Shown here piece by piece: positions 1-5,180 of a DNA stretch of 5,305 nt. Location: positions 1 through 5,305 of the forward strand of contig RFJV01000608.1 in NCBI GenBank assembly GCA_003694775.1, written 5' to 3'. The DNA is from Chloroflexota bacterium. GTDB taxonomy: Bacteria; Chloroflexota; Anaerolineae; 4572-78; J111. How positions within the stretch are numbered: the stretch's first letter is position 1; every line of letters begins with the position of its first letter. The notes under the pieces were generated by a model. That model did not search any database and had not been told where the DNA came from. It was given only the letters and a program-made list of their open reading frames with translations. Both the position numbers and the translations under genes were made by a program.

Positions 1-38
1 CCCCCTCCCCTCTCCCGCCGGCGGGAGAGGGGAGGGGG
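1..38. repeat. Perfect 38-bp GC palindrome (window edge)
   Basis: Every base from 1 to 19 pairs with its partner from 38 to 20, giving two 19-bp arms with no spacer. The centre is CCGCCGGCGG and the outer arms are C-runs and G-runs broken by single T or A. It touches the window edge, so it may extend further left. It lies outside any gene and downstream of the minus-strand operon. Perfect GC palindromes of this kind are often dispersed in many copies in GC-rich bacterial genomes. Copy number cannot be seen here. It could extrude as a cruciform or act as a strong RNA hairpin in either direction. Confidence 0.8.
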
Positions 39-40
39 GA

Positions 41-76
41 ACCCGCCGTTAAGGCGGGTGGGGGTGGGGTGAGGGG
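41..76 (+). repeat. Small hairpin followed by four G-runs (G-quadruplex-type motif)
   Basis: ACCCGCC at 41-47 pairs with GGCGGGT at 53-59 across a GTTAA loop. G-runs follow at 56-58, 60-64, 66-69 and 73-76, separated by T, T and TGA. That fits the usual pattern for an intramolecular G-quadruplex on the plus strand. The hairpin and G-runs probably belong to the same dispersed element as the 38-bp palindrome. No coding sequence covers it, and nothing else is recognisable from 77 to 123. Confidence 0.6.
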
Positions 77-123
77 CATTGACGACCAGAGTGCTGAACA
101 GTTACTTTCTTTGTATAAAACAT

Positions 124-151
124 TGTGGGGCGACATTAATGTCGCCCCACA
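124..151 (-). terminator. Perfect 28-bp palindrome, likely terminator of the sigma/anti-sigma operon
   Basis: The two 14-bp arms are perfectly complementary and centred on TTAA at 136-139, with a GGGGCGAC/GTCGCCCC core. It begins 8 bp past the stop codon of the zinc-finger gene. Read on the minus strand, the stem is followed after three bases by TTTTA, the order expected of an intrinsic terminator, although the T-tract is short. The stem belongs to the same sequence family as the hairpin at 4862-4888, so it may be a dispersed repeat that serves as a terminator here. Confidence 0.6.
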
Positions 152-158
152 GATTTGC

Positions 159-410
159 CTATAGAATATCCGCCTCGCGGGCCGCTTTCTGAAGCATGAA
201 CAGCAGGGTTTCAAACTCCTGGGTGCAGGCCGGGCAGTGATTCAGGTGCTGTTGTACCGAAGGCAGAAGCTCTGCCGGGTCTGCCCCCTCTAACAGCAGG
301 TCGGCGTACTGGTCCAGGAGGTTGAAACATTCCAGACAGGTAATCTCGTATTCCTCGGTTTCCAGGGCTGTTTTCAACAGCACCTGCCATAATTTATCGG
401 CCATCGGCAT
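159..410 (-). CDS. Zinc-finger (zf-HC2-like) putative anti-sigma factor
   Basis: This 83-residue soluble protein probably binds and inhibits the ECF sigma factor encoded just upstream. It carries the signature of zinc-binding anti-sigma domains: H55-x3-C59-x2-C62, preceded by C25 and C28. The C28 to H55 spacing is close to that of redox-sensing ZAS proteins such as RsrA. The sequence between them (LLDQYADLLLEG) fits the helix after the first cysteine. No transmembrane segment or periplasmic domain is visible, so it should act in the cytoplasm, unlike membrane anti-sigmas of the RseA type. The gap to the sigma stop codon is 61 bp. The chosen ATG has a GGCGGGA stretch 2 bases upstream, a weak and close ribosome site; an in-frame ATG at residue 3 is an alternative. 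The five Cys/His ligands would permit zinc- or thiol-based sensing. It could instead be a generic zinc-finger adaptor. Identification rests on the motif and on gene order. Confidence 0.8.
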   Translation of the reverse strand: MPMADKLWQVLLKTALETEEYEITCLECFNLLDQYADLLLEGADPAELLPSVQQHLNHCPACTQEFETLLFMLQKAAREADIL

Positions 411-422
411 TATCCCGCCAAA

Positions 423-473
423 AAGATTTTACCGTTTCTCTTATCTATCTGACGTATCGCCTGCGAAAATCTT
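423..473 (-). promoter_or_regulatory. Inverted repeat across the sigma/anti-sigma junction
   Basis: AAGATTTT at 423-430 and AAAATCTT at 466-473 are perfect reverse complements separated by 35 bases. In minus-strand mRNA the first arm overlaps the sigma stop codon and the second ends just upstream of the anti-sigma ribosome site, followed by UUU. The stem is AU-rich and weak. It might reduce read-through or set the sigma to anti-sigma ratio, or might be chance. Pairing is seen; function is inferred. Confidence 0.35.
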
Positions 474-1125
474 ACCCCGGCGTACGGCTAAAAAGGTTTA
501 GAATATAATCGGTGCTGAATCCCAAGGCCAGCAGACGGTTTTTCAGCTTCAGCCGGGCATCGTGCATAATTTTGTAGATATTGTTGACATTGGTATCCAG
601 CAGACGGGCCACCTCGGCCATAGGGATGTGCTGAATCTGCACCGCGGCCATCACCTGCCGCTGGCGTTCGGTCAGGTCGTTGTTGAGCACGTCTACAATG
701 GCGGCCCACACCTGCTGGCGCTCGCTCTGGGTGTGCGGGTCAGGTGATTGGGTGCTGTCGCCGCCCAGTATCTCCTGGAGCGACATGCCGGCCTCGGTCA
801 GGGCATCCAGCGACAGGTCGCGCCATTTGGACCGGCGCAGTTCGCTGATGGTCAGGTTGGCGGCAATTTTGGTTGCCCAGGTGGTAAATTTGCTTTTACC
901 CTGAAAGGTATGCAGGTTGTTTTGTATTTTCAGCAGGGCCTCCTGCACAAAATCCTCGCTCATCTGGTCCAGTTCCGCATCGGCCAGGTTGCCCAGGTCA
1001 CTGCGGGTACGCAGATAGCCCAGCACCCCCCGCTTGAGGAAACGGCGCAGGTCTGCCAGAGCTTCTGCCTGCCGGGGGCCATCATCCTGAAGTGCCTCCA
1101 GCCACATTGCGTTGGTTCGTTCCAT
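472..1125 (-). CDS. ECF-type (group 4) RNA polymerase sigma factor
   Basis: This 217-residue protein has the two-domain layout of ECF sigma factors. It should direct RNA polymerase to a dedicated set of promoters. Region 2 covers about residues 20-100. It includes the core-binding helix around EDFVQEALLKI (57-67) and the -10 recognition segment FQGKSKFTTWATKIAANLTI (74-93), followed by an RR pair. A linker of about 35 residues leads to region 4 (about 137-203). Region 4 has the LTERQRQVM entry helix (151-159) and the helix-turn-helix with MAEVARLLDTNVNNIYKIMHDARLKLKNRL-type content at about 169-198. Some 19 residues follow region 4, a slightly long tail. The ATG at 1125 has AAAGG about 11 bases upstream; an ATG at residue 7 is possible. 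The likely zinc anti-sigma gene follows and the glycosyltransferase gene ends 62 bp upstream. Its target promoters cannot be read from this window. Assignment to the sigma family is very secure; the ECF subgroup is not determined. Confidence 0.95.
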   Translation of the reverse strand: MERTNAMWLEALQDDGPRQAEALADLRRFLKRGVLGYLRTRSDLGNLADAELDQMSEDFVQEALLKIQNNLHTFQGKSKFTTWATKIAANLTISELRRSKWRDLSLDALTEAGMSLQEILGGDSTQSPDPHTQSERQQVWAAIVDVLNNDLTERQRQVMAAVQIQHIPMAEVARLLDTNVNNIYKIMHDARLKLKNRLLALGFSTDYILNLFSRTPG

Positions 1126-1144
1126 ACTGTACTGCCCTTTCAGC

Positions 1145-1171
1145 GGTTTTCAACCCTCCCACCGGAAAACC
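1145..1171 (-). promoter_or_regulatory. Short hairpin in the sigma-factor leader
   Basis: GGTTTTC at 1145-1151 and GAAAACC at 1165-1171 form a 7-bp stem with a 13-base loop, downstream of the proposed promoter and just upstream of the AAAGG ribosome site. It may shape translation of the sigma factor or stabilise the message. There is no T-tract, so it is unlikely to be a terminator for the preceding gene. A stem this short can arise by chance. Confidence 0.3.
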
Positions 1172-1180
1172 ACGCTTACC

Positions 1181-1209
1181 ATTATAGCTACTCTACCCGC
1201 ACAGGCCAA
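1181..1209 (-). promoter_or_regulatory. Sigma-70-like promoter for the sigma/anti-sigma pair
   Basis: On the minus strand a perfect TATAAT (1181-1186) lies 17 bp from TTGGCC (1204-1209), which matches the -35 consensus TTGACA at four of six positions. The -35 box and part of the spacer sit inside the last codons of the glycosyltransferase gene, and the -10 box starts right after its TAG stop. Transcription would begin near 1174, leaving a leader of about 49 bases with the 1145-1171 hairpin and the ribosome site. This suggests the regulator pair is expressed independently of the large upstream gene. Confidence 0.55.
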
Positions 1210-3980
1210 CTTTCCAGCACCACGTGGTCGCCAATCACCTGCCCGTTTTCCACCACCGGGAGGCGGGAAAAATCGTTGGGGTCGTACAGGCCGATTTCCA
1301 GGCGGAAGACCTGGCCGGGGACGGCAAAGCCGGGAATCTGCAGGCGGTAGCCGTCGGTCAGGTATTCGCCGGGCCTCCAGCCCAGGGTGGGGAACTGCCC
1401 GCCGCCCGGAATCTGGTCCTGCTGGGCCACAATCCGGTTCGACTCGTCCAGCAGGTGGACGAACACTTTCCAGTTCTTCTCAAACGGCCCGACAGCCTGC
1501 CAGTAGAGGGTCAGCGGCAGGGGGTCGCCCGGCTGGAGCGGGTCGAGCGGCATATCCAGGCCGACCAGCCGCGCCCGTTCCCCAAACTCCACCGACAGGG
1601 GAATCTGCGGCGCGGGCGGGTCAAAATTCCGGGGACGGTCAACCACGGTGATGGCAGTCAGGGGCAGAGAATCCTGCCCGCGGACGGGCAGACGGGTACG
1701 GTCGGCGGCCAGCAGGCCGGTGCGGAGATAGTACACCCCCGGCAGAAGTGCCCCCGGAATGGGCAGGTCGTGCGGGTCGCGCAGAAGGTCGCCCCGACGC
1801 CATTCTTCGGCAGGGCGCAGAGGCGGGCGCTCGTACCAGCCAACCTGGCGTCCGGTTTCGTCCTGCAGTTCTAAAAAGACCAGCAGTGGGCCGGGCGCGT
1901 CGTCCAGAGCCTGCCAGAACAGGTTGACCGCCGCAGTTTCACCCACCCGGAACGGCCCATCGGCGATGCTGAAGCCCACCAGCCGGGCCGCGGGACCAAA
2001 ATCGGCATTCAGGGGGACCTGCACCGGCAGAGCCGCCGCGCCAACCGGCGGGTCGGGCAGAACCACGGTCACATCGGCCAGGTGCAGTTCTGCGGCCTGC
2101 GGCTGGCCCTGCGCGTCGAGCACATCCAGTGGGTGGGCATCGCTGACCCGGCGCACGCTGAGCAGAAGGCGATACACACCGGGCGGCGTGCCGGCTTCGA
2201 CAAGCAGGCCGTGCCGGTCGGTCAGGCTGGCCCCGGCGGGCAGGTCGGTAAAATGGGCCAGGCCAGCCTGGGGATGACTGTCGCGGCTGGCCCAGGTGCG
2301 CCCCTGCGCGTCGACCAGCCGCAGATTGACCCGGTACTCGCTTCCCAGGCTGTTCAGCTTGCGCCACCGGAGCTGAACCGGGATGACCCCCCGCCCGGAG
2401 GGGTAATCGCCCGCGCCCACGCGGGCCGCTTCCAGGGCCAGCCGGTCGCCAAAATTGGCAGTGGGGGCATCAACCAGGGGACGGGCCGTGCCCGCGGCCA
2501 GAGTCAGCCGGGTCTGGGGGCCGTACCATTTCAGCAGGGCCGGGAAGCCCAGTTGGGCGATGGTTTCTTCGGCTTCGTCCTCCCACAGATGGCCCAGCGT
2601 CTGGTGGGCCGGGAACCACAGCCGCGGCGACTCCTGCAGAATGGCCGCCAAGTCTGCCTGCCGGCTGGTCTGTCGGGACGGGCCGGCCCAGCCCTCACCC
2701 CACCCCGGCACTTCAAACAAGCGGGGCCGGGGGGCGGGAAGGTAGGCATAGTAGTAGCCCAACTGCCACTGGTAGCTTGCCAGCAGGGTATCCTGGGGCG
2801 CGGCGCGGGCGGCAATATCCCGCAGGAGGGGACGGTAGTCGGCCTCCGGGTAGCGGGGAACGGTGTAGTAGCCGGTCAGGCTGACAGCCAGAATCAGGAG
2901 CATGGGGATAGCCGTCCCCGCGGCCAGCAAAGGGGTTCTGCGCCACAGCCAGGCCATCCCTGCGGCCAGCAGAAGCCACCAGGCCGGTCCGGCCAGCAAA
3001 AGAGTGCGCTCGTAATAGGGCGGGGTGAAGGGGTAGGCCAGGTTGATGGCAAACCCGGCCAGCAGAGGGACCAGGAGATACAGCCCCAGGTAAAGCTCGC
3101 GGCGGGCACGGAAGGCCGCCAGCAAGCCCAACCCGGCGATAACCAGAAAAGGCAGGGCCATCCAGGCGTAGGGGCGGAGCAGAGGGGCCAGGTGTCCAAT
3201 GCTGAAGGCCACCAGGTGGTCGCCCACGTAGCGGGCAAACCCCAGCGCGGCGTATCCCTCCACGGCCCGCTTGTTCTGCACATAGCTGACCAGCCGCGGA
3301 CCGGCATACAGCCCCCACGGCAGGTACAGAATTCCGGCCAGTACAAAGGGCCGGAGCCGCGGCCACAGGGACCGCCGTTCGCCGGGGCGCAGGAGCGCGT
3401 ACAGGACTTGGAACGCCAGCACAAACACGGCATAATACATGGTGTACAGGGCCGCGGTGATGGTCACAACGTAAACGACCCGCCAGCGCGGCACGCGGGC
3501 GCGGGCAAAAGCATACACCGATAGCGCGGTCAGCAGGGTGACCAGCCCGTACATCCGCACTTCCTGGGCGTAGTACACGGCCATCGGGGTGGTGGCGGTC
3601 ACCGCCGCGGCGGTGACCGCGGCGCGGTCGCCGAACAGCCGGCGGCCCAACAGGGCGCACACCGGAACCAGAAGCGTGCCGGCCAGGACGGAAAAAAAGC
3701 GGGCCAGCTCCGGCCCCGGCCCGGTCAGGGACAGCCAGGCCTTGAGCAGAAGGTAGTAAAGCGGCGGGTGGATGTCTACCGCGGTCAGGGCGACCAGCCG
3801 CGGTACAGACTGCACAGCAAAGTAAAAGCTCCACCCTTCATCGCCCCACAGAGGCTGAAAGCCAAGCTGTTGGACGCGCAGGCCAAAGCCCAGCAGAATG
3901 AACAGCAAAATCCAGGGCCTGGGATTCAAACGGTGGTGTTGGGTTCGATGGGTTATCTGCATCGCCGGTTGATTGCACAC
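1188..3980 (-). CDS. GT39-like (PMT_2 / COG5305-type) membrane glycosyltransferase with three C-terminal beta-domain repeats
   Basis: This 930-residue polytopic membrane protein probably transfers a sugar from a polyprenyl-phosphate donor to an envelope acceptor on the outer face of the membrane. The N-terminal half shows about 11 hydrophobic helices between residues 22 and 370. It also has GT-C hallmarks: the WGDEGW acidic pair (D47, E48) in the first external loop, HPPLYYLLLKAW (71-82), ARFFSVLAGTL (93-103) and YYAQEVRMYGL (136-146). A soluble segment (about 376-500) follows. Three tandem beta-type units come next, at about 508-640, 656-781 and 794-930. Units 2 and 3 share FGxxARLVGxxx, an L(F/Y)WQA strand and a PG(V/Q)(Y/F) strand near their ends; unit 1 is the most diverged. 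The start is GTG at 3980, placed by the TATAAT box upstream; an ATG at residue 7 is equally plausible, and neither has a good ribosome site. The acceptor sugar or protein cannot be deduced. The sigma gene follows 62 bp downstream. The C-terminal extension makes it much longer than a minimal PMT_2 protein of about 500 residues. Confidence 0.85.
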   Translation of the reverse strand: MCNQPAMQITHRTQHHRLNPRPWILLFILLGFGLRVQQLGFQPLWGDEGWSFYFAVQSVPRLVALTAVDIHPPLYYLLLKAWLSLTGPGPELARFFSVLAGTLLVPVCALLGRRLFGDRAAVTAAAVTATTPMAVYYAQEVRMYGLVTLLTALSVYAFARARVPRWRVVYVVTITAALYTMYYAVFVLAFQVLYALLRPGERRSLWPRLRPFVLAGILYLPWGLYAGPRLVSYVQNKRAVEGYAALGFARYVGDHLVAFSIGHLAPLLRPYAWMALPFLVIAGLGLLAAFRARRELYLGLYLLVPLLAGFAINLAYPFTPPYYERTLLLAGPAWWLLLAAGMAWLWRRTPLLAAGTAIPMLLILAVSLTGYYTVPRYPEADYRPLLRDIAARAAPQDTLLASYQWQLGYYYAYLPAPRPRLFEVPGWGEGWAGPSRQTSRQADLAAILQESPRLWFPAHQTLGHLWEDEAEETIAQLGFPALLKWYGPQTRLTLAAGTARPLVDAPTANFGDRLALEAARVGAGDYPSGRGVIPVQLRWRKLNSLGSEYRVNLRLVDAQGRTWASRDSHPQAGLAHFTDLPAGASLTDRHGLLVEAGTPPGVYRLLLSVRRVSDAHPLDVLDAQGQPQAAELHLADVTVVLPDPPVGAAALPVQVPLNADFGPAARLVGFSIADGPFRVGETAAVNLFWQALDDAPGPLLVFLELQDETGRQVGWYERPPLRPAEEWRRGDLLRDPHDLPIPGALLPGVYYLRTGLLAADRTRLPVRGQDSLPLTAITVVDRPRNFDPPAPQIPLSVEFGERARLVGLDMPLDPLQPGDPLPLTLYWQAVGPFEKNWKVFVHLLDESNRIVAQQDQIPGGGQFPTLGWRPGEYLTDGYRLQIPGFAVPGQVFRLEIGLYDPNDFSRLPVVENGQVIGDHVVLESWPVRVE

Positions 3981-4003
3981 GAGTGGTTGATTGTCACCGG
4001 GTG

Positions 4004-4031
4004 ATTATACCCCATTCGGAGAACATGACGA
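4004..4031 (-). promoter_or_regulatory. Promoter of the glycosyltransferase gene
   Basis: A perfect TATAAT on the minus strand (4004-4009) has TCGTCA (4026-4031) 16 bp upstream, a four-of-six match to TTGACA. The predicted start is near 3997, giving a leader of about 17 bases to the GTG or 35 to the internal ATG. No strong Shine-Dalgarno sequence lies in that leader. It is divergent to the promoter of the secreted coiled-coil gene. Confidence 0.5.
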
Positions 4032-4056
4032 AAGTGGCCCGCAATTTTACACATTT

Positions 4057-4086
4057 TTTACAACTGCGTAATACCAGGCTTACAAT
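4057..4086 (+). promoter_or_regulatory. Sigma-70-like promoter of the secreted coiled-coil gene
   Basis: TTTACA (4057-4062) and TACAAT (4081-4086) are separated by 18 bp and each match the consensus at five of six positions. Transcription would begin about 4092-4094, immediately before the first heptamer unit at 4096, so both repeat arrays would lie in a leader of about 145 bases. A weaker overlapping TTTACA is present at 4046-4051 without a convincing partner. No operator is recognisable. Confidence 0.55.
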
Positions 4087-4095
4087 TGGGGAGTA

Positions 4096-4145
4096 GATTG
4101 GGGATTAGAGATTGGAGATTGGAGATTAGAGATTTGGAGATTAAA
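4096..4145 (+). repeat. Seven-unit heptamer array, GATTRGA
   Basis: Seven consecutive units begin with GATT: GATTGGG, GATTAGA, GATTGGA, GATTGGA, GATTAGA, an 8-base GATTTGGA and GATTAAA. Register is kept at 7 bp except for the one expanded unit. The array is purine-rich on the plus strand and non-coding. It follows the predicted transcription start and precedes the octamer array after nine bases. Heptanucleotide tandem repeats (STRR elements) are known from filamentous cyanobacteria; this unit is different and I do not recognise a named family. Confidence 0.85.
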
Positions 4146-4154
4146 CGCTTTACT

Positions 4155-4226
4155 AACTCTCCAACTCCCAAACTCTCTAACTCATAAACTCATTAACTCT
4201 CCAACTGTCAAACTAACCAACTCTCA
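4155..4226 (+). repeat. Nine-unit octamer array, AACTCTCC type, abutting the ribosome site
   Basis: Nine consecutive 8-bp units each begin with AACT, with no slip in register over 72 bp. Two units are exactly AACTCTCC (4155-4162 and 4195-4202). Others vary in the last four bases, for example CCCA, CTCT, CATA, CATT, GTCA and AACC. The last unit ends at 4226, with GGAGG starting at the next base. The unit is the reverse complement of the GGAGATT phase of the upstream heptamer array with one extra C, so the two arrays can pair in RNA. CTCC and CTCTCC within the units can also pair with the ribosome site. Confidence 0.9.
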
Positions 4227-4231
4227 GGAGG
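4226..4231 (+). promoter_or_regulatory. Perfect AGGAGG ribosome binding site
   Basis: AGGAGG is followed by six bases (AAAACA) and then the ATG at 4238, near-ideal spacing that fixes the start of the secreted protein gene. The repeats immediately upstream contain its complement (CTCC), so access to this site could depend on how the leader folds. Confidence 0.85.
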
Positions 4232-4237
4232 AAAACA

Positions 4238-4810
4238 ATGCGAACGAAGAGTTTGAAGAATCGGTTGCAAACACTGGTCACGGCGCTGGTTTTGTCTGGG
4301 GTACTGGCGGCGATGTTTGGGCTGGTCCTGCCGGCTGAGCCGGCGTCGGCGGCGGGGTTTTCGCCCCGGCAGGTCGAGCAGACCACCCTGTACCAGCAGG
4401 ACGAGAAGACCGGCAAACGGGTGGAAAAACTGCTGGAGCGCATCCGCAAGTTTATCGACCGGCAGGAAGAGCGGCTGAACCGCTCCGACAGGATAGTGGA
4501 ACGCATCAACGAATGGATTGACAAACTGCAGGAACGGGGCGAAGACACGTCGGACCTGGAAGCGGCAGTAGCCGAATTTGAGGCTCAGGTGGAAGTGGTC
4601 CGGGGCAAGCTGGACGACGCCCGTTCCCGGCTGGATGAGATTGACCCCACCGCCGGTAAAGACGAGCTGAAGCAGGGCCTCAAAGATGTCCGCGACATCC
4701 TGAAAGACGCCAGAAAAACCGCACGAGAGGCGGTAAAAAACCTGCGAGAAGCCATCCGGGAATACCGGCAGGCCCACCGCCCCACCGGGGATGACAGCAC
4801 CACGAACTAG
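4238..4810 (+). CDS. Secreted, charged coiled-coil protein of unknown function
   Basis: I do not recognise a named family. The 190-residue product has a clear Sec signal peptide: basic n-region (R2, K4, K7, R9), hydrophobic core LVTALVLSGVLAAMFGLVL (13-31) and an ASA cleavage site after residue 38. The mature part is almost entirely charged helix. Residues 56-101 run as an amphipathic segment with V62, L66, I69, I73, L80, I86, I90, I94 and L97 on the hydrophobic face. A GEDTSDLE turn at 101-108 precedes a second helix (108-135), then a DPTAGKDE break (136-143) and a third helix (144-180) rich in K/R and D/E. The tail is polar. There is no cysteine in the mature part and no membrane anchor, so it is probably free outside the membrane or bound to a partner. 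It has an ideal ribosome site. The lipoprotein gene follows at 105 bp, and the leader carries the two repeat arrays. From memory, similar secreted helical proteins occur in Chloroflexota; this is unverified. It could be a periplasmic chaperone-like or structural envelope protein. Confidence 0.85.
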   Translation: MRTKSLKNRLQTLVTALVLSGVLAAMFGLVLPAEPASAAGFSPRQVEQTTLYQQDEKTGKRVEKLLERIRKFIDRQEERLNRSDRIVERINEWIDKLQERGEDTSDLEAAVAEFEAQVEVVRGKLDDARSRLDEIDPTAGKDELKQGLKDVRDILKDARKTAREAVKNLREAIREYRQAHRPTGDDSTTN

Positions 4811-4861
4811 GAAAACTGCCAATCCACCGTGACAGTGCACCCGCCAAAGAGGCTGAAAATC

Positions 4862-4888
4862 CGTAGGGCGACTTCAGGTCGCCCTACG
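4862..4888 (+). repeat. Dispersed palindrome between the two exported-protein genes
   Basis: CGTAGGGCGAC (4862-4872) and GTCGCCCTACG (4878-4888) form a perfect 11-bp stem with a TTCAG loop. It has the same core as the palindrome at 124-151, with the G-C pair at one stem position replaced by an A-T pair. No T-tract follows, so it is a poor intrinsic terminator; the two genes may still be co-transcribed, with the stem acting as an mRNA-stabilising or dampening element. Nothing else is recognisable from 4811 to 4900. Confidence 0.75.
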
Positions 4889-4914
4889 AATGCTGTTTCT
4901 TAAAGGAGCCATCG

Positions 4915-5151
4915 ATGATGAAGAAGCAAATCGTATTCATTCTGTCCGTTCTGCTCATTGTCCTTGTCCTGACCACCGCCTGCCGCACAGACCGCGGCAG
5001 GAATGCACCGTCTGTTCCCCAGCCGCCGGCCGCGGCCACAGCGGTCAAGCCACCGGCCAGCACCGACAGCGCCGACCCTGGCGAGGCGATTGAGCAGGAA
5101 CTTCAGCAGTTGGAGCAGGAGTTTGAACAGGACGAAGTGCCGGAAGAATAG
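4915..5151 (+). CDS. Small putative lipoprotein with acidic helical tail
   Basis: The 78-residue product begins MMKKQ, has a hydrophobic stretch at about 6-19 and an LTTAC lipobox with C23 as the predicted lipidated residue. Threonine at the -3 position is less usual than leucine or valine. A low-complexity Pro/Ala linker (31-50) extends from the membrane, followed by a strongly acidic helix rich in E and Q (57-78) with leucines at 63, 66 and F70. GGAG at 4905-4908 lies six bases before the first ATG and nine before the second (4918), so either start works. It is not a recognised family. Its acidic, potentially coiled tail could contact the basic helical parts of the secreted protein encoded upstream, but this is inference. 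No terminator of strong type follows directly. Confidence 0.75.
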   Translation: MMKKQIVFILSVLLIVLVLTTACRTDRGRNAPSVPQPPAAATAVKPPASTDSADPGEAIEQELQQLEQEFEQDEVPEE

Positions 5152-5180
5152 CCAAACAAGCAATCAGAGCATAAGGATGC

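Noticed and set aside
748..1350. 200-residue plus-strand frame across the sigma gene and the end of the glycosyltransferase gene
   Set aside because: Antisense to two well-supported genes, with no ribosome site or domain; it would also run through the promoter region of the sigma gene.
2082..3524. 480-residue open frame on the plus strand
   Set aside because: It lies wholly antisense to the glycosyltransferase. It is rich in G, Q, P and R with no domain or membrane pattern, as expected from the opposite strand of a GC-rich gene. The minus-strand frame has clear GT-C motifs.
2713..3834. 373-residue open frame on the minus strand
   Set aside because: An out-of-frame shadow of the glycosyltransferase with low-complexity A/G/P/R content and no recognisable motif.
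4096..4226. Possible CRISPR array
   Set aside because: The units are only 7-8 bp, directly tandem and degenerate, without spacers, and no cas gene is present.
4226..4240. Possible ECF-type target promoter before the 4238 gene
   Set aside because: A GAAC at 4021-4024 resembles part of an ECF -35 element, but no matching -10 motif is found at the right distance. The TTTACA/TACAAT pair explains the start better.
4208..4840. 210-residue minus-strand frame opposite the secreted coiled-coil gene
   Set aside because: The plus-strand gene has a perfect ribosome site, a signal peptide and a regular charged-helix pattern. The antisense frame is a hydrophobic and Phe-rich shadow of it.
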